NCBI RefSeq assembly: GCF_007954355.1
Contig: NZ_VOLR01000003.1
Coordinates: forward strand, 124,001 to 188,000
Direction of reading: 5' to 3'
Source of the DNA: Colwellia hornerae
GTDB lineage: Bacteria > Pseudomonadota > Gammaproteobacteria > Enterobacterales > Alteromonadaceae
Length of the DNA: 64,000 nucleotides
The position numbers and the translations under genes are program-made. Below are positions 37,615 through 48,685 of the stretch, piece after piece. Each line of letters opens with the position of its first letter. Position 1 is the first letter of the stretch. The notes beneath the pieces were generated by a model. That model was not told where the DNA came from. It was given only the letters and a program-made list of their open reading frames with translations, and searched no databases.

Positions 37615-38576
37615 TGAAATTCTTAAGCTATGTTTTACTGCTGTTAAGCATCAGTTTTTCAGCGGTTGGTGAAGAAAGTGAGCCCGCAAAAGTTTGGCTC
37701 GAACGTTTATCTAGCGCATTAAATAAACTTAATTTTAGCACCTCTTTTGTTGTTGTAAAAAATAATCAAGCGCAGCCATATCACTGGTTTCATGGCGTCG
37801 ATGAAAGCGGTAAAGAACTTGAGATACTTTCTTTACTTAATGGACCACGTCGCGATATTTTACGCAAAGGCAACGTAGTAAGTTATATCGAGCCTGAACT
37901 GCCTCCTTATTCAGTGACTTCTCAACAAATTAGTGGCCCCATTCCTGCTATTTTAGCGGGTGATATTTCTCAATTAGAAAATATCTATGATTTTATTTCT
38001 GTTGGCCGGAGTCGTGTTTTAGGCCGCCCCGCACAATTAATCAGAATAGAAGCAAAGAATAACCACCGTTATGCCTATTGGCTTTGGTTGGATCAACAAT
38101 CAAGCATGCTATTAAAGTTGTCTATTGTGACGAAACAAGGGCAACAATTAGAACAAATTCAGTTCACGCATCTAGAGATCACAGATAAACCTTCAGAAAG
38201 TGTCTTACAGCTAAATGAGACCGAACTTCCTGTGCTAGTTGATATTCCTGAAGAATATCAACAGCAAGAACTACAATGGGATGTTAATTGGCTGCCCGAA
38301 GGTTTTACGAAAATTAATGCGAATCGACATAAAATATCACTAACAAAACAACCCGTTGAGTTTATGCTGTTGAGTGATGGTCTGGTAGATATTTCAATTT
38401 ATGTTAACAGTAGTCAAGAAAAACAGCGTAATGCTGACTTTGTTATGGATGGAGCAACGTTGGTGTTAAACCAAGTGAACGATGGCATTGAAGTGAGTGT
38501 TGTCGGAAAAATTCCTTCTAAAACAGCGAAAGCTATTGCCGACGCTATCACCATAAAACCACCGCAAAAACCATGA
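37614..38576 (+). CDS. rseB: Sigma-E regulatory periplasmic protein RseB
   Basis: 320-residue periplasmic protein with a signal peptide (about residues 1-19, cleavage near AVG) and the MucB/RseB fold of two domains. It binds the periplasmic domain of RseA and shields it from DegS until mislocalised LPS or lipoprotein-like ligands are present. The segments VSYIEPELPPYSV and NWLPEGFTKI are typical. The gene is translationally coupled at both ends (TAATG with rseA, ATGA with rseC). Confidence 0.93.
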   Translation: MKFLSYVLLLLSISFSAVGEESEPAKVWLERLSSALNKLNFSTSFVVVKNNQAQPYHWFHGVDESGKELEILSLLNGPRRDILRKGNVVSYIEPELPPYSVTSQQISGPIPAILAGDISQLENIYDFISVGRSRVLGRPAQLIRIEAKNNHRYAYWLWLDQQSSMLLKLSIVTKQGQQLEQIQFTHLEITDKPSESVLQLNETELPVLVDIPEEYQQQELQWDVNWLPEGFTKINANRHKISLTKQPVEFMLLSDGLVDISIYVNSSQEKQRNADFVMDGATLVLNQVNDGIEVSVVGKIPSKTAKAIADAITIKPPQKP

Positions 38577-39082
38577 TCGAAGAAAATGCTACCGTTGTTG
38601 CAATCGAATCAGCGGCGGAGCTAAATGCCGGTCTAAGCGCTATGCATAAAGTGACAGTAGAAAGCCAAATTAAATCAAGTTGCAGCGGCTGTAAACAGGT
38701 TGATAACTGCGGCAGTGGCCAAGTGGCTAAAGCTTTCCCGCAAGCTAAACTTAGCTTGGCACTAGAAACTGAATTAGCCGTAAAAGTTGGTGATACTGTG
38801 GTGTTGGGCTTATCGGATAAGCATTTATTATTAACCGCTTGGCAGGTTTATCTATGGCCATTGTTGGGGTTAGTTATAGCGTCAGTATTTGGCCAGTGGC
38901 TGGTTGAAAATAACGTATTTAGCCATGAGCTATTTGCGATAGCGTTAGGTGTTTTGGGCGGGTACATAGGTTTTACGCTCGCGAGACACCAGCAAAAACG
39001 TGGTAAATATTGTAATTTGTTAATCCCAAAAATTCTTCGTATAAATAACTCGGCAATAAATATCGTCGAAATTAGCGATTAA
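38573..39082 (+). CDS. rseC: RseC/MucC-family regulatory membrane protein
   Basis: 169-residue protein with an N-terminal cysteine-rich segment (SSCSGCKQVDNCGSG) and two adjacent membrane helices (about 80-130). The SoxR-reducing/RseC family is reported to affect sigma-E activity and SoxR reduction. The Cys cluster could bind an Fe-S centre (inference). It starts inside the rseB stop codon and ends the sigma-E regulatory cluster. A 255-bp gap precedes lepA. Confidence 0.92.
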   Translation: MIEENATVVAIESAAELNAGLSAMHKVTVESQIKSSCSGCKQVDNCGSGQVAKAFPQAKLSLALETELAVKVGDTVVLGLSDKHLLLTAWQVYLWPLLGLVIASVFGQWLVENNVFSHELFAIALGVLGGYIGFTLARHQQKRGKYCNLLIPKILRINNSAINIVEISD

Positions 39083-39175
39083 ACCTCTTCGATAACTTCC
39101 ATGCTCAGGGCAAAGGCTAAATAAGCACTTATGTCTAATAGGTTTTAGCAATATATTTACTCTTATCTGCAATTA

Positions 39176-39243
39176 ATGTCGAGTAACTTCTCCATTCTCG
39201 ACTTGCTGAAACCCCTATCTTGAAGTGGAACGGCTATATACAC
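39176..39243. repeat. Intergenic repeat-like element upstream of lepA
   Basis: TTGAAGTGGAACGGCTATAT (39220-39239) is close to 15740-15759. The rest of the element is only loosely similar to the other two copies. Confidence 0.35.
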
Positions 39244-39337
39244 AAGTTAACACAACATAAAGATAGCCGCAGAGCGCTAAATTCGCTAAAATCTCATCAC
39301 TATTGAATTAACCACAGCATTATTTGAACTTCCATTT

Positions 39338-41128
39338 ATGAAAAATATACGTAACTTTTCAATTATCGCCCACATCGATCATGGTAAATCTACACTTTCT
39401 GATCGCTTGATCCAACATTGTGGTGGCTTACAAGAACGTGAAATGGAAGCACAAGTCCTAGATTCTATGGACATTGAGCGCGAGCGTGGCATCACTATCA
39501 AAGCACAAAGTGTTACGCTTGATTACCTAGCCAAAAATGGTGAAACGTATCAGCTTAACTTTATCGATACGCCGGGTCATGTTGATTTTTCTTATGAAGT
39601 TTCGCGCTCACTTGCTTCTTGTGAAGGTGCTTTACTTGTTGTCGATGCCGGACAAGGTGTTGAAGCACAAACTGTTGCTAACTGTTATACCGCTCTTGAA
39701 ATGGATCTAGAAGTTATTCCAATTTTAAATAAAATTGATTTACCGCAAGCGGATCCTGATCGTGTGAGTGAAGAAATTGAAGATATCATTGGTATTGATG
39801 CAACAGGCGCTGTGCAGTGCTCTGCAAAAACAGGCTTAGGTATCGAAGATGTTTTAGAAACCATAGTTGCCAATATTCCTGCACCTACTGGTGATCCTAC
39901 CGGTAACTTACAAGCCTTGATCATTGATTCTTGGTTTGATAACTATCAAGGTGTTGTTTCATTAGTACGTGTGATGAATGGTGAAGTGAAAAAAGGCGAT
40001 AAAATGGTGGTCATGTCTACAGGACAAGTTCACCAAATTGATAAAGTCGGAATATTTACACCGAAACAAAAAGAAACGGGTATTTTGAGAACCGGTGAAG
40101 TTGGTTTTATTATTGCCGGTATTAAAGAAATTCATGGTGCGCCAGTAGGCGATACTATCACCATCAGTAAAAAAGAAGCTGCCAAAGCGCTTGCCGGTTT
40201 CAAAAAAGTTCAACCACAAGTTTATGCCGGAATATTCCCTATAAGTTCTGATGATTACGAAAATTTCCGTGATGCTTTGAACAAGTTAAGCCTAAACGAT
40301 GCTTCATTGTTTTTTGAACCAGAAAATTCATCTGCGCTTGGCTTTGGCTTTCGTATTGGTTTCCTCGGTATGCTGCATATGGAGATTGTTCAAGAGCGTT
40401 TAGCGCGTGAATATGATCTTGACCTGATCACAACCGCACCTACGGTTAACTATGAAATTGCTTGTACTAATGGCGACGTTATATCTATCGATAACCCGGG
40501 TGATTTACCGGCTATTAATAGTATTGAAGAAATTCGTGAACCTATCGTTGAAGCTAATATTTTAGTGCCCCAAGAACATTTAGGTAATGTTATTACTTTA
40601 TGTATCGAAAAACGTGGTGTACAAAAAGATATTATCTATCATGGAAAACAAGTAGCAGTCAGATATGAGCTGCCCATGGCTGAAGTGGTGATGGACTTTT
40701 TTGATAAGTTAAAATCAACCAGTCGTGGTTATGCTTCACTTGATTATAATTTTATCCGCTTTGAAGCTGCCGACATGGTGCGTGTTGATGTGATGATTAA
40801 TGGCGATCGTGTTGATGCATTAGCGATGATAACGCACCGAGGAAACTCTGTTGCACGTGGTCGTATGCTCGTGGATAAATTAAAAGAACTTATCCATCGT
40901 CAGATGTTTGATATTGCTATTCAGGCGGCCATAGGTAATAACGTAATTGCCCGTACTACCGTTAAGCAATTACGAAAAAATGTTACCGCAAAATGTTATG
41001 GTGGTGATATTTCTCGTAAGAAAAAATTACTACAAAAACAAAAAGATGGTAAAAAACGTATGAAGCAAGTTGGCAACGTTGAAGTACCTCAAGAAGCGTT
41101 TTTAGCTGTACTTAAATTAGAAAGTTAG
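39338..41128 (+). CDS. lepA: Elongation factor 4 LepA
   Basis: 596-residue translational GTPase that acts in ribosome biogenesis/initiation and back-translocation. G1 ([10 protein letters not shown]), switch I (RERGITI), G3 (DTPGHVDF) and G4 (NKIDLPQAD) are intact. EF-G-like domains follow, and the C-terminal LepA-specific domain ends in a Lys-rich stretch ([20 protein letters not shown]). It begins the conserved lepA-lepB-rnc-era-recO-pdxJ-acpS run. Confidence 0.98.
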   Translation: MKNIRNFSIIAHIDHGKSTLSDRLIQHCGGLQEREMEAQVLDSMDIERERGITIKAQSVTLDYLAKNGETYQLNFIDTPGHVDFSYEVSRSLASCEGALLVVDAGQGVEAQTVANCYTALEMDLEVIPILNKIDLPQADPDRVSEEIEDIIGIDATGAVQCSAKTGLGIEDVLETIVANIPAPTGDPTGNLQALIIDSWFDNYQGVVSLVRVMNGEVKKGDKMVVMSTGQVHQIDKVGIFTPKQKETGILRTGEVGFIIAGIKEIHGAPVGDTITISKKEAAKALAGFKKVQPQVYAGIFPISSDDYENFRDALNKLSLNDASLFFEPENSSALGFGFRIGFLGMLHMEIVQERLAREYDLDLITTAPTVNYEIACTNGDVISIDNPGDLPAINSIEEIREPIVEANILVPQEHLGNVITLCIEKRGVQKDIIYHGKQVAVRYELPMAEVVMDFFDKLKSTSRGYASLDYNFIRFEAADMVRVDVMINGDRVDALAMITHRGNSVARGRMLVDKLKELIHRQMFDIAIQAAIGNNVIARTTVKQLRKNVTAKCYGGDISRKKKLLQKQKDGKKRMKQVGNVEVPQEAFLAVLKLES

Positions 41129-41138
41129 TAGGGAAGTT

Positions 41139-42059
41139 ATGGCTGTTTATTTTTCAATATTTCTCGTTATTATTACTAGTATCACTGGCGTTGTTTGGTT
41201 GGCTGATAAGTTTTATTTAGCCGCGCAACGTCAATTAAAATTAGTGGACGCTCAGGCTCAATGCAAAGAAGCGTTGTCAGATGACGTTATCGCTAACTTA
41301 GTAGAGCCTTCAGTATTTGTTGATACTTCGGTACAAATATTTCCAGTTATCGCCTTTGTATTGATTTTACGTTCATTTTTATGGGAACCGTTTCAAATAC
41401 CTTCGGGCTCTATGATGCCAACATTACTTGATGGCGACTTTATCTTAGTGAATAAGTTCAATTATGGCTTACGCGATCCAGTCGCACGTAATAAATTTTT
41501 TGAAGTAGGGCTACCTGAGCGCGGTGATGTTATTGTTTTTAAATACCCTCGCGACCCACAAATTGACTATATTAAACGTGTTATTGGTTTGCCAGGCGAC
41601 AGAATTATCTATCGTAACAAATCGATATATATTAAACCTGCTTGTCAAGAAAGTGACGTTAAATGTCCAGACTTTGAGCAAGTAGTAAACACCTTTAAGA
41701 AAGATAACGAGTCACCAGACGGTTCATATGGTCTAAGTCGTTACACGGCTGATATGCCAAATAAAACACATGATATTTTAATGGATAATCAAATATTGCC
41801 GCGTACTCAGCATTATTATCAACAAAATAATACTCAACGTGATGAATTCTTGGTCCCTGAAGGTCATTATTATGTTATGGGTGACAATCGTGACAATAGT
41901 CTTGATGGACGTTTTTGGGGCTTTGTGCCCGAAGAAAATCTTGTTGGCGAAGCCGTAGCAATTTGGATGAGTTTTGATTTTGATCGTGACGAAGATAGTT
42001 TTTTACCTAAGTGGATACCGACTAATGTCAGGTTTTCACGTTTAGGTGGAATAAACTAA
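41139..42059 (+). CDS. lepB: Signal peptidase I LepB
   Basis: 306-residue membrane protease that removes signal peptides from exported proteins. Two N-terminal membrane segments (about 3-20 and 65-85) precede the Ser-Lys dyad: Ser in [10 protein letters not shown] and Lys in [11 protein letters not shown]. Boxes D and E include [16 protein letters not shown]. It starts 10 bp after lepA. Confidence 0.97.
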   Translation: MAVYFSIFLVIITSITGVVWLADKFYLAAQRQLKLVDAQAQCKEALSDDVIANLVEPSVFVDTSVQIFPVIAFVLILRSFLWEPFQIPSGSMMPTLLDGDFILVNKFNYGLRDPVARNKFFEVGLPERGDVIVFKYPRDPQIDYIKRVIGLPGDRIIYRNKSIYIKPACQESDVKCPDFEQVVNTFKKDNESPDGSYGLSRYTADMPNKTHDILMDNQILPRTQHYYQQNNTQRDEFLVPEGHYYVMGDNRDNSLDGRFWGFVPEENLVGEAVAIWMSFDFDRDEDSFLPKWIPTNVRFSRLGGIN

Positions 42060-42061
42060 TC

Positions 42062-42751
42062 GTGAAAAGCTCAGCAGTCGCACTAACTAGACTCAGTAAA
42101 AAGTTAGGATATACCTTTAATGATAATGACTTATTGCTTCAAGCATTAACACACCGAAGTGCTAAAGGAACTCATAACGAACGTTTAGAGTTTCTGGGCG
42201 ACTCTATACTTGGTTTTGTCATTGCTGAAGTACTTTATCAGCAATTTCCTTCTCATGACGAAGGTGATTTAACACGTATGCGCTCTAGCCTTGTGCGAGG
42301 TGTTACCTTAGCTGAAATTGGCCGAGGCTTTAATTTAGGCGAATACTTAATTTTAGGCCCAGGTGAATTAAAAAGTGGTGGTCATCGTCGAGATTCCATT
42401 TTAGAAGATGCCGTTGAAGCAATTATCGGCGCTGTCTATTTAGATTCAGATAACGACACCACTAAAGCGTTAGTGCTTAGCTGGTTTGCTGAACGATTAG
42501 ATATTATTAGACCCGGTAACGAACAAAAAGATCCTAAAACACGTTTACAAGAATATTTACAAGCACGTAAAATTGCTTTACCACTTTATGAAGTCATTCA
42601 CACCAGTGGTCAGTCTCATAATCAACAGTTTACTGTGCGATGTACAACCAATGTGATAAACACCGAAGTGATCACTAAAGGCACTAGCCGTCGTAAAGCC
42701 GAACAAGCCGCAGCGCAACAAGTACTCGCGCTCATTTTTGATAAAAAATAA
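42062..42751 (+). CDS. rnc: Ribonuclease III
   Basis: 229-residue double-strand-specific endoribonuclease for rRNA processing and mRNA decay. The catalytic signature [12 protein letters not shown] and metal-site [14 protein letters not shown] are present, followed by a C-terminal dsRNA-binding domain (about 155-225, ending [14 protein letters not shown]). The start is GTG 42062, two bases after the lepB stop. era follows after 17 bp. Confidence 0.97.
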   Translation: MKSSAVALTRLSKKLGYTFNDNDLLLQALTHRSAKGTHNERLEFLGDSILGFVIAEVLYQQFPSHDEGDLTRMRSSLVRGVTLAEIGRGFNLGEYLILGPGELKSGGHRRDSILEDAVEAIIGAVYLDSDNDTTKALVLSWFAERLDIIRPGNEQKDPKTRLQEYLQARKIALPLYEVIHTSGQSHNQQFTVRCTTNVINTEVITKGTSRRKAEQAAAQQVLALIFDKK

Positions 42752-42768
42752 CTCAGCGAAATATTATC

Positions 42769-43680
42769 ATGACAAGTGAAAATAAACATTGTGGCTTAAT
42801 TGCTATTGTCGGTCGTCCTAATGTTGGTAAATCAACATTGCTTAACAGCTTGTTAGGCCAAAAAATTAGTATCACCTCACGCAAGCCACAAACGACACGC
42901 CATCGTATTTTAGGAATTTTAACAGAAGAAAATAAACAAGCGGTATTAGTTGATACACCTGGTTTACACTCTGATGAAAAACGTGCAATTAATCGCTTAA
43001 TGAATCGCGCAGCAAGTAGTTCAATCGCAGAAGTAGAATTAGTGGTTTTTCTGGTTGAAGGAACACATTGGACAACTGACGATGAACTTGTGCTTAGTAA
43101 GATAAAAAAATCGGGCGCACGATGTATTTTAGTGATTAATAAAATTGATAATGTCCAAGATAAAGAATCATTATTACCTCACTTGCAAAAATTAGGCGAG
43201 AAGCACGACTTTAGCGATATCGTACCTATCTCTGCAGCGAAAGGCGATAACGTCGATACTATTCGTCAACTTTGTCTTAGTTCACTTCCCGCAGGTGACT
43301 TCTGGTTCCCAGATGATTATGTTACTGACCGTTCAAGTCGTTTTATGGCCTCTGAAATCATTCGTGAAAAACTTATTCGTTTCACCGGTGATGAATTACC
43401 GTACTCAACGACTGTTGAAGTTGAGCAATTTAAAATGGACGAAAAGGGTATCATCCATATTAATGCGCTCATCTTAGTGGAAAGAAAAAGCCAGAAGCGT
43501 ATGGTTATCGGTAATGGTGGAGAGCGACTTAAAACTATTGGTCAAGAAGCTCGCCGTGATATGGAAGCGCTTTTTGAGCAAAAAGTGTTTCTTGAAACCT
43601 GGGTAAAAGTGAAATCTGGTTGGGCTGATGATGAACGTGCACTTCGTAGTTTAGGCTACGGGGATGAATATTCAGGTTAG
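42769..43680 (+). CDS. era: GTPase Era
   Basis: 303-residue essential GTPase for 30S ribosome assembly. G1 ([12 protein letters not shown]), switch (KPQTTRHRI), G3 (VDTPGL) and G4 (NKID) are clear. The KH domain ([14 protein letters not shown]) lies near the C-terminus and binds the 3' end of 16S rRNA. Confidence 0.98.
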   Translation: MTSENKHCGLIAIVGRPNVGKSTLLNSLLGQKISITSRKPQTTRHRILGILTEENKQAVLVDTPGLHSDEKRAINRLMNRAASSSIAEVELVVFLVEGTHWTTDDELVLSKIKKSGARCILVINKIDNVQDKESLLPHLQKLGEKHDFSDIVPISAAKGDNVDTIRQLCLSSLPAGDFWFPDDYVTDRSSRFMASEIIREKLIRFTGDELPYSTTVEVEQFKMDEKGIIHINALILVERKSQKRMVIGNGGERLKTIGQEARRDMEALFEQKVFLETWVKVKSGWADDERALRSLGYGDEYSG

Positions 43681-43709
43681 ACTTTGACCCGTCTACTGGA
43701 CTAAAAATA

Positions 43710-44396
43710 ATGGAAGAATTTGAGCAAAGTGCATTTTTGTTGCATTCACGACCCTATCGTGAAAATCAAATATTGCTTGAATTCTTAACCGCTCATCAAG
43801 GAAAAGTGTCTGCCATTTCTTATTTAGGTAAGTCTTTAAAATCTAATAAGAAAGCTTTACTACAACCTTTTTCGCCACTAAAAATCGTTTTGAAAGGTCA
43901 AGGAAACCTCAAGTATTTACAACGTGTCGAACCCGAAAGAAAATCCTACCAGCTCAGTGGTAATTACCTCTACAGTGGCTTTTACCTTAATGAGTTACAA
44001 GTACGTCTACTAGGCGAACATATCCCCTACGACGAACTTTTTGGTCAATATCAACAAAGCATTGAACAATTATCGGAACAACGTTCAATTGAGTTTATAT
44101 TGAGAAATTTTGAAAATAGGTTACTAGAAGAATTAGGGCTAACGATTGATTATTCTCCGATATTTCCAGAAAAAATTCATCGTTATCATTATTTTCCTGA
44201 GCAGGGTTTTGTCCCAGTAGTAAGCAAACAGGTACAGACTGGTTATAATGCAGTGCATTTAAAAGCGATTGCCCAAGAAGATTTATCATCTAAAGACGTA
44301 ATGCAAACGTATAAAGTACTGATGCGACAAATTATTAATCATTTACTTGATGGTAAACCATTAAATAGCCGAAAACTATTTACAAAAAATTCATAA
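43710..44396 (+). CDS. recO: DNA repair protein RecO
   Basis: 228-residue RecF-pathway mediator that helps RecR load RecA on SSB-coated DNA. An N-terminal OB-fold ([43 protein letters not shown]) is followed by a helical domain. The family zinc cysteines are absent, as in other gammaproteobacterial RecO. It lies between era and pdxJ as in E. coli. Confidence 0.94.
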   Translation: MEEFEQSAFLLHSRPYRENQILLEFLTAHQGKVSAISYLGKSLKSNKKALLQPFSPLKIVLKGQGNLKYLQRVEPERKSYQLSGNYLYSGFYLNELQVRLLGEHIPYDELFGQYQQSIEQLSEQRSIEFILRNFENRLLEELGLTIDYSPIFPEKIHRYHYFPEQGFVPVVSKQVQTGYNAVHLKAIAQEDLSSKDVMQTYKVLMRQIINHLLDGKPLNSRKLFTKNS

Positions 44397-44413
44397 ATTT
44401 AAGAGATAATAAA

Positions 44414-45145
44414 ATGAGCGAACTATTCTTAGGCGTAAATGTTGACCATATTGCTACCTTACGAGAAGCAAGGGGCACAAATTATCCTGATCCCGTTTAT
44501 GCTGCATCAGTAGCAGAACATGCTGGTGCCGATGGTATTACTGTCCATTTACGTGAAGACCGTCGTCATATCCAAGACCGAGACATTTATGTACTAAAAC
44601 AAACACTTCATACCCGAATGAATTTTGAAATGGCGGTCACTGATGAAATGTTGGCTATCGCTTGTGAGGTTAAACCGGCATTTTGTTGTCTTGTTCCTGA
44701 AAAACGTGCTGAGCTGACGACTGAAGGCGGCTTAGACGTGGTTGGTCATTTAGATAAAATTAGCCGCGCAGTGGCACAATTAACGGCGGCGGGCATAGAA
44801 ACAAGTTTGTTTATTGATGCAGATAAAAGCCAAATTGATGCTGCTATAGCAAGCAAAGCCCCTTATATTGAAATTCACACTGGCCATTATGCTGATGCTA
44901 AAAATGAACAAGATCAAAAGATTGAATTGATCCGGCTAATTGAAGGTATCAAATATGCGCACGCAAATGGTTTAAAAGTTAATGCCGGACACGGTTTAAA
45001 TTACTTTAACGTTAAACCTATTGCGGCAATCGAAGAGATAATCGAACTCAACATCGGTCATGCTATTATTGCTCGAGCGGTGATTGATGGATTAGATAAG
45101 GCTATTCGTGATATGAAACAGCTTATGAGAGAAGCGCGTAGTTAA
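44414..45145 (+). CDS. pdxJ: Pyridoxine 5'-phosphate synthase PdxJ
   Basis: 243-residue TIM-barrel enzyme that condenses 1-deoxyxylulose 5-phosphate with 3-amino-2-oxopropyl phosphate. Motifs: [15 protein letters not shown] at the N-terminus, [30 protein letters not shown] and [10 protein letters not shown]. Confidence 0.98.
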   Translation: MSELFLGVNVDHIATLREARGTNYPDPVYAASVAEHAGADGITVHLREDRRHIQDRDIYVLKQTLHTRMNFEMAVTDEMLAIACEVKPAFCCLVPEKRAELTTEGGLDVVGHLDKISRAVAQLTAAGIETSLFIDADKSQIDAAIASKAPYIEIHTGHYADAKNEQDQKIELIRLIEGIKYAHANGLKVNAGHGLNYFNVKPIAAIEEIIELNIGHAIIARAVIDGLDKAIRDMKQLMREARS

Positions 45146-45176
45146 CTCTTTAGTTCATCGCTATTAGCAGCTAACC

Positions 45177-45206
45177 GGTAGAATTGATAAAATTCTGCCT
45201 TATTTA
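45177..45206 (+). terminator. Weak hairpin between pdxJ and acpS
   Basis: 9-bp stem with one T-G wobble (arms 45177-45185 and 45191-45199), 5-base loop, then TTATTT. It could attenuate read-through from pdxJ into acpS. Confidence 0.35.
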
Positions 45207-45265
45207 ACCAAGTGAAGCTAAGATAAATGTTATGACAACACTTAGCGTAAAACAAGAGATTTATT

Positions 45266-45646
45266 ATGTCTGTGGTGGGTATCGGTACTGATATTATTGA
45301 AATAAGCCGTATAGAGAAAATGGCGATTAAAGTACGAGACCGTTTAGCACTGCGCGTGCTAACGCCAACAGAATATGAAAAATATCAATCGTTAAAAACC
45401 CCCGCCTTATATTTAGCAAAGCGTTGGGCGGGAAAAGAAGCAGCGTCCAAAGCACTTGGTACCGGTATAGCTAATGGTGTTTCTTTTCAAAATTTTGAAA
45501 TAAAATCATTAGCTTCTGGCCAACCACAACTACTATTAAGTGGTCGTGCTGAAGAGTTAGCAAGGGCATTAGGCGCTGAAACTTGGCATATTTCACTCTC
45601 TGATGAAGCGCTATATGCTACCGCTTTCGTGGTACTTTCTCGATAG
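45266..45646 (+). CDS. acpS: Holo-[acyl-carrier-protein] synthase AcpS
   Basis: 126-residue phosphopantetheinyl transferase that activates ACP using CoA. The signature GIGTDIIEISRIEKM contains the metal-binding Asp, and LAKRWAGKEAASKALGTG contains the catalytic Glu/Lys. The ending WHISLSDEALYATAFVVL is typical. It closes the lepA-acpS block as in E. coli. Confidence 0.97.
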   Translation: MSVVGIGTDIIEISRIEKMAIKVRDRLALRVLTPTEYEKYQSLKTPALYLAKRWAGKEAASKALGTGIANGVSFQNFEIKSLASGQPQLLLSGRAEELARALGAETWHISLSDEALYATAFVVLSR

Positions 45647-45764
45647 TTAAACAAATAAAAAATCGTGGTTGATAAAATCTGTTCTATACTAATAATAGCT
45701 ACTGCTGTTTTTCTGCGCTATATCGATACAATGAAGTTGGTATTTATTTAACGGGGGGTAAGTT

Positions 45765-46010
45765 ATGCAATTACAAAAGCAACCTTTTAATGATAGAAGA
45801 CAAGAGTCCCCTGAGCATTCAGTTTGGTGGAAAAAACTGTCACTTGCCCAAAAATTTTCAGCGGGTAGTCTAGGTAAATTTGGTTATGAATTACTTTTTA
45901 TACGTAATGAAAATGGTCGTAGTATCGCCGTGTTATCGAATAACAGTGGTAGCGTTATCATAACTGAAGATGGCGAAATTAACGGTTCACCCGATATCAT
46001 TATTCGTTAA
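45765..46010 (+). CDS. Conserved small protein of unknown function
   Basis: 81-residue soluble protein starting at an ATG preceded by a strong GGGGGG-type ribosome site. It has a basic/polar N-terminus (QPFNDRRQESPEHSVWWKKL) and a beta-rich second half (FGYELLFIRNENGRSIAVLS). I do not recognise a domain. Strong ribosome site and own terminator support a real gene. It follows acpS after 118 bp. Confidence 0.65.
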   Translation: MQLQKQPFNDRRQESPEHSVWWKKLSLAQKFSAGSLGKFGYELLFIRNENGRSIAVLSNNSGSVIITEDGEINGSPDIIIR

Positions 46011-46324
46011 CGTACCCATTTAAATTCTCCTTAGACCACTAAAAGCAATTTATTTTGCTTTTTTTTTAAGTTAATTATGACAGCCTGGTCATTGGTGACT
46101 TAGATGTTAATGTTATTGGCAGGAAATTATCTTTTTTCAATTTAATCTAAATTTAATCAGCCGTATTCGACTTTAGTTGAGTAGTCGCACTAATTAACTT
46201 CCTATATGATGTTGTCACTGTTTTAAAAATAAACTCAAAATCTATTAGCGTTTAGATGGATCTACATACCATTTAAGCAATAATCAACTTGGTACAACAT
46301 CAAGTCAGCAATGAAGGACTCAAC
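46011..46324. other. Intergenic region upstream of acs
   Basis: 314 bases. The first part holds the terminator described separately. The remaining 250 bases must contain the acs promoter, but I could not pick out a convincing promoter or CRP site. Confidence 0.4.
46041..46067 (+). terminator. Terminator after the small conserved gene
   Basis: 8-bp stem AAAAGCAA/TTGCTTTT followed by a run of T to 46067, about 30 bases after the stop codon. Confidence 0.8.
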
Positions 46325-48271
46325 ATGAACGAATTGAAAAGCTGTTATCCAGTTTTAGAGCAAGCCAAAGCACACACACATATTGATAGTGCAACATATG
46401 ATGCGATGTACAAGCAATCAATTGAGCAACCTGATGTATTTTGGGGTGAGCAAGCTGAAAAATTTCTTGATTGGTATAAACCCTGGGACAGTGTCAGTGA
46501 TGTTGACTTGAAAACGGCTGATATTAAATGGTTTTCTGGTGGTAAATTAAATGTAAGTTATAACTGTATTGATCGTCACTTGGCCACAAAAGCAAATGAT
46601 ACTGCTATCATTTGGGAAGGCGATGATCCCAGTGATGATAAAAAAATTACTTATCAAGAGTTACATGATCACGTTTGTCGTTTAGCGAATTTATTGAAAG
46701 CACGTGGCGTTAAAAAAGGAGATCGGGTTTGTATATATATGCCAATGATCCCTGAAGTCGGTTATGCGATGTTAGCTTGTGCTCGCATCGGCGCGGTACA
46801 TTCAGTTGTATTTGGTGGTTTCTCAACCGAGGCTATCCGTTCGCGTGTCGCGGATGCTGATTGCCAAGTTATCATTACCTCTGATGAAAGTTTACGTGGT
46901 GGTCGCGTTATTCCACTGAAAGTGAATGTAGATGAAGCGGTTGCAGAATGTCCAAATGTCCATACGGTGATTGTAGTTGCGCGCACCGGCGGTGATGTTG
47001 CTTGGAATGACAAAATCGACATTAGTTATGAAGAAGAAGTCGCCAAACAATCAGCCGTCTGTGAACCAGAAGTTATGGACGCAGAAGATCCGTTGTTTAT
47101 TCTTTATACTTCAGGTTCAACAGGCACACCAAAAGGTGTTTTACATACCTGTGGTGGTTATTCGCTTTACGCAGCAATGACTCATAAATATGTTTTTGAC
47201 TATAAAGATGGCGAAATTTATTGGTGTACTGCCGATGCAGGTTGGATCACCGGCCACTCTTATATTTTTTATGGCCCGTTAGCTAACGGCGCAACTACAC
47301 TGGTTTTTGAAGGCGTACCCACTTACCCTGATGCTGGACGTTTTTGGCAAATATGTGAAAAACACAAAGTTAATATTTTTTATACTGCACCTACTGCGAT
47401 AAGAGCCTTGATGAGTATTGGTGACGATCTCGTTCATCAGTCAGATCTTTCGTCGTTACGTTTGCTCGGCACTGTTGGCGAGCCCATTAACCCTGAAGCT
47501 TGGCATTGGTATTATGAAGTTGTCGGCAAGTCTAACTGCCCAATCGTTGATACTTGGTGGCAAACAGAAACGGGTGGTATTTTAATTACTTCATTACCCG
47601 GTGCTGTTGATATGAAACCGGGTGCTGCAGGCAAGCCATTTTTCGGCGTCCAGCCAGCATTGTTTGATAAAGAAGGTAATACACTTACAGGTGCTGACCA
47701 AGGTTTGTTAATAATCACCGGGAGTTGGCCAGGGCAATTACGTACAGTTTATGGTGATCATGACCGTTTTTATCAAACCTATTTAAGCCAATATCCTGGT
47801 AATTACTTTACTGGTGATGGTGCACGTCGTGATGAAGATGGATTTTATTGGATCACCGGGCGTGTTGATGATGTCCTTAATGTTTCGGGTCATCGTTTAG
47901 GTACTGCTGAGATTGAAAGCGCTTTAGTGCTTCACCCTGCTGTAGCAGAAGCTGCTGTTGTTGGTTATCCGCATGAAATTAAAGGCCAAGGCGTTTATGC
48001 TTATGTGACTTTAATGGCTAATGCGAGTGAATCACCGGAGTTACTGAAAGCGTTAACTGAGTTTGTTGCTAAAGAATTAGGCCGTTTTGCAAAACCTGAT
48101 TACATTCAGTATGCGCCTGGCTTGCCAAAAACACGTTCTGGTAAAATCATGCGTCGTATTTTACGTAAAATTGCTGAAAATGATATCGATACCTTAGGTG
48201 ATACATCGACTTTGGCAGACCCTAGCGTGGTAGAAAACTTGATCAGTAATCGTATTGTTCATGGCGGTTAG
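46325..48271 (+). CDS. acs: Acetyl-CoA synthetase Acs
   Basis: 648-residue AMP-forming ligase converting acetate to acetyl-CoA through acetyl-AMP. The adenylation motif [26 protein letters not shown], and the C-terminal acetylation-regulated motif [11 protein letters not shown] (its Lys is the Pat/CobB site in homologues) are present. ATG 46325 is chosen because AAGGA precedes it by 7 bases. The frame upstream adds 12 unsupported residues. A strong terminator follows. Confidence 0.97.
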   Translation: MNELKSCYPVLEQAKAHTHIDSATYDAMYKQSIEQPDVFWGEQAEKFLDWYKPWDSVSDVDLKTADIKWFSGGKLNVSYNCIDRHLATKANDTAIIWEGDDPSDDKKITYQELHDHVCRLANLLKARGVKKGDRVCIYMPMIPEVGYAMLACARIGAVHSVVFGGFSTEAIRSRVADADCQVIITSDESLRGGRVIPLKVNVDEAVAECPNVHTVIVVARTGGDVAWNDKIDISYEEEVAKQSAVCEPEVMDAEDPLFILYTSGSTGTPKGVLHTCGGYSLYAAMTHKYVFDYKDGEIYWCTADAGWITGHSYIFYGPLANGATTLVFEGVPTYPDAGRFWQICEKHKVNIFYTAPTAIRALMSIGDDLVHQSDLSSLRLLGTVGEPINPEAWHWYYEVVGKSNCPIVDTWWQTETGGILITSLPGAVDMKPGAAGKPFFGVQPALFDKEGNTLTGADQGLLIITGSWPGQLRTVYGDHDRFYQTYLSQYPGNYFTGDGARRDEDGFYWITGRVDDVLNVSGHRLGTAEIESALVLHPAVAEAAVVGYPHEIKGQGVYAYVTLMANASESPELLKALTEFVAKELGRFAKPDYIQYAPGLPKTRSGKIMRRILRKIAENDIDTLGDTSTLADPSVVENLISNRIVHGG

Positions 48272-48290
48272 TTGCTAACGATGACTTAAT

Positions 48291-48316
48291 AAAAAGCGCC
48301 TTAGGGCGCTTTTTAT
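48291..48316 (+). terminator. acs terminator
   Basis: Perfect 10-bp stem AAAAAGCGCC/GGCGCTTTTT with loop TTAG, 20 bases after the acs stop. Confidence 0.92.
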
Positions 48317-48329
48317 ATTTTTGTTGGAA

Positions 48330-48433
48330 AAGCGGATCGTGACGTGCACTAATGCCGTCAAGAGAAGTTCTCTGCGAAAGGGCATCCTCCGCTCTGGCGT
48401 GCGTGCTTCGTTCTATTTTCTGCATCCATGCAG
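48330..48433. repeat. GC-richer segment flanking the 51-bp repeats
   Basis: About 100 bases of visibly higher G+C than the surroundings, with an inverted repeat AGAGAA-G-TTCTCT (48361-48373) and, at its right end, CTGC-ATCCAT-GCAG (48420-48433). The latter has the same loop as the hairpin inside each 51-bp repeat. It appears to be part of the same inserted repeat element. Confidence 0.5.
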
Positions 48434-48597
48434 TCCTGAACATATACGTTCCTTGCCATCCATGGCACCACGTTATACCGTTCATCCTGAACATATACGT
48501 TCCTTGCCATCCATGGCACCACGTTATACCGTTCATCCTGAACATATACGTTCCTTGCCATCCATGGCACCACGTTATACCGTTCATCCTGAACATA
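48434..48597. repeat. 51-bp tandem repeat array, three copies plus a partial
   Basis: Three identical 51-base units start at 48434, 48485 and 48536. The next begins at 48587 and breaks off after about 11 bases. Each contains the hairpin TGCC-ATCCAT-GGCA and the short inverted pair GAAC-ATATAC-GTTC. Because 51 is a multiple of three and no stops occur, four frames stay open and give repeated 17-residue peptides. I treat those as artefacts, not genes. Confidence 0.9.
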
Positions 48598-48667
48598 ACC
48601 TAGAATAAAAACACTAAAACTACTGTACCTTCAAAAAAAACCCCTGTAAGATATTGTGTACAAACAG

Positions 48668-48685
48668 AGTAAATAATTCTTTACA
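48668..48685 (+). promoter_or_regulatory. TyrR-like box upstream of the DAHP synthase-tyrA operon
   Basis: AGTAAA-N6-TTTACA matches the TyrR consensus TGTAAA-N6-TTTACA at 11 of 12 positions. It overlaps a TACAAT -10-like hexamer (48682-48687), a position suited to repression. Confidence 0.6.

Noticed and set aside
48243-48608. Overlapping open frames on both strands through the 51-bp repeats, with 17-residue repeating peptides
   Set aside because: They exist in four frames at once because the unit is 51 bases with no stops. There is no ribosome site and no recognisable domain, so they are repeat artefacts.
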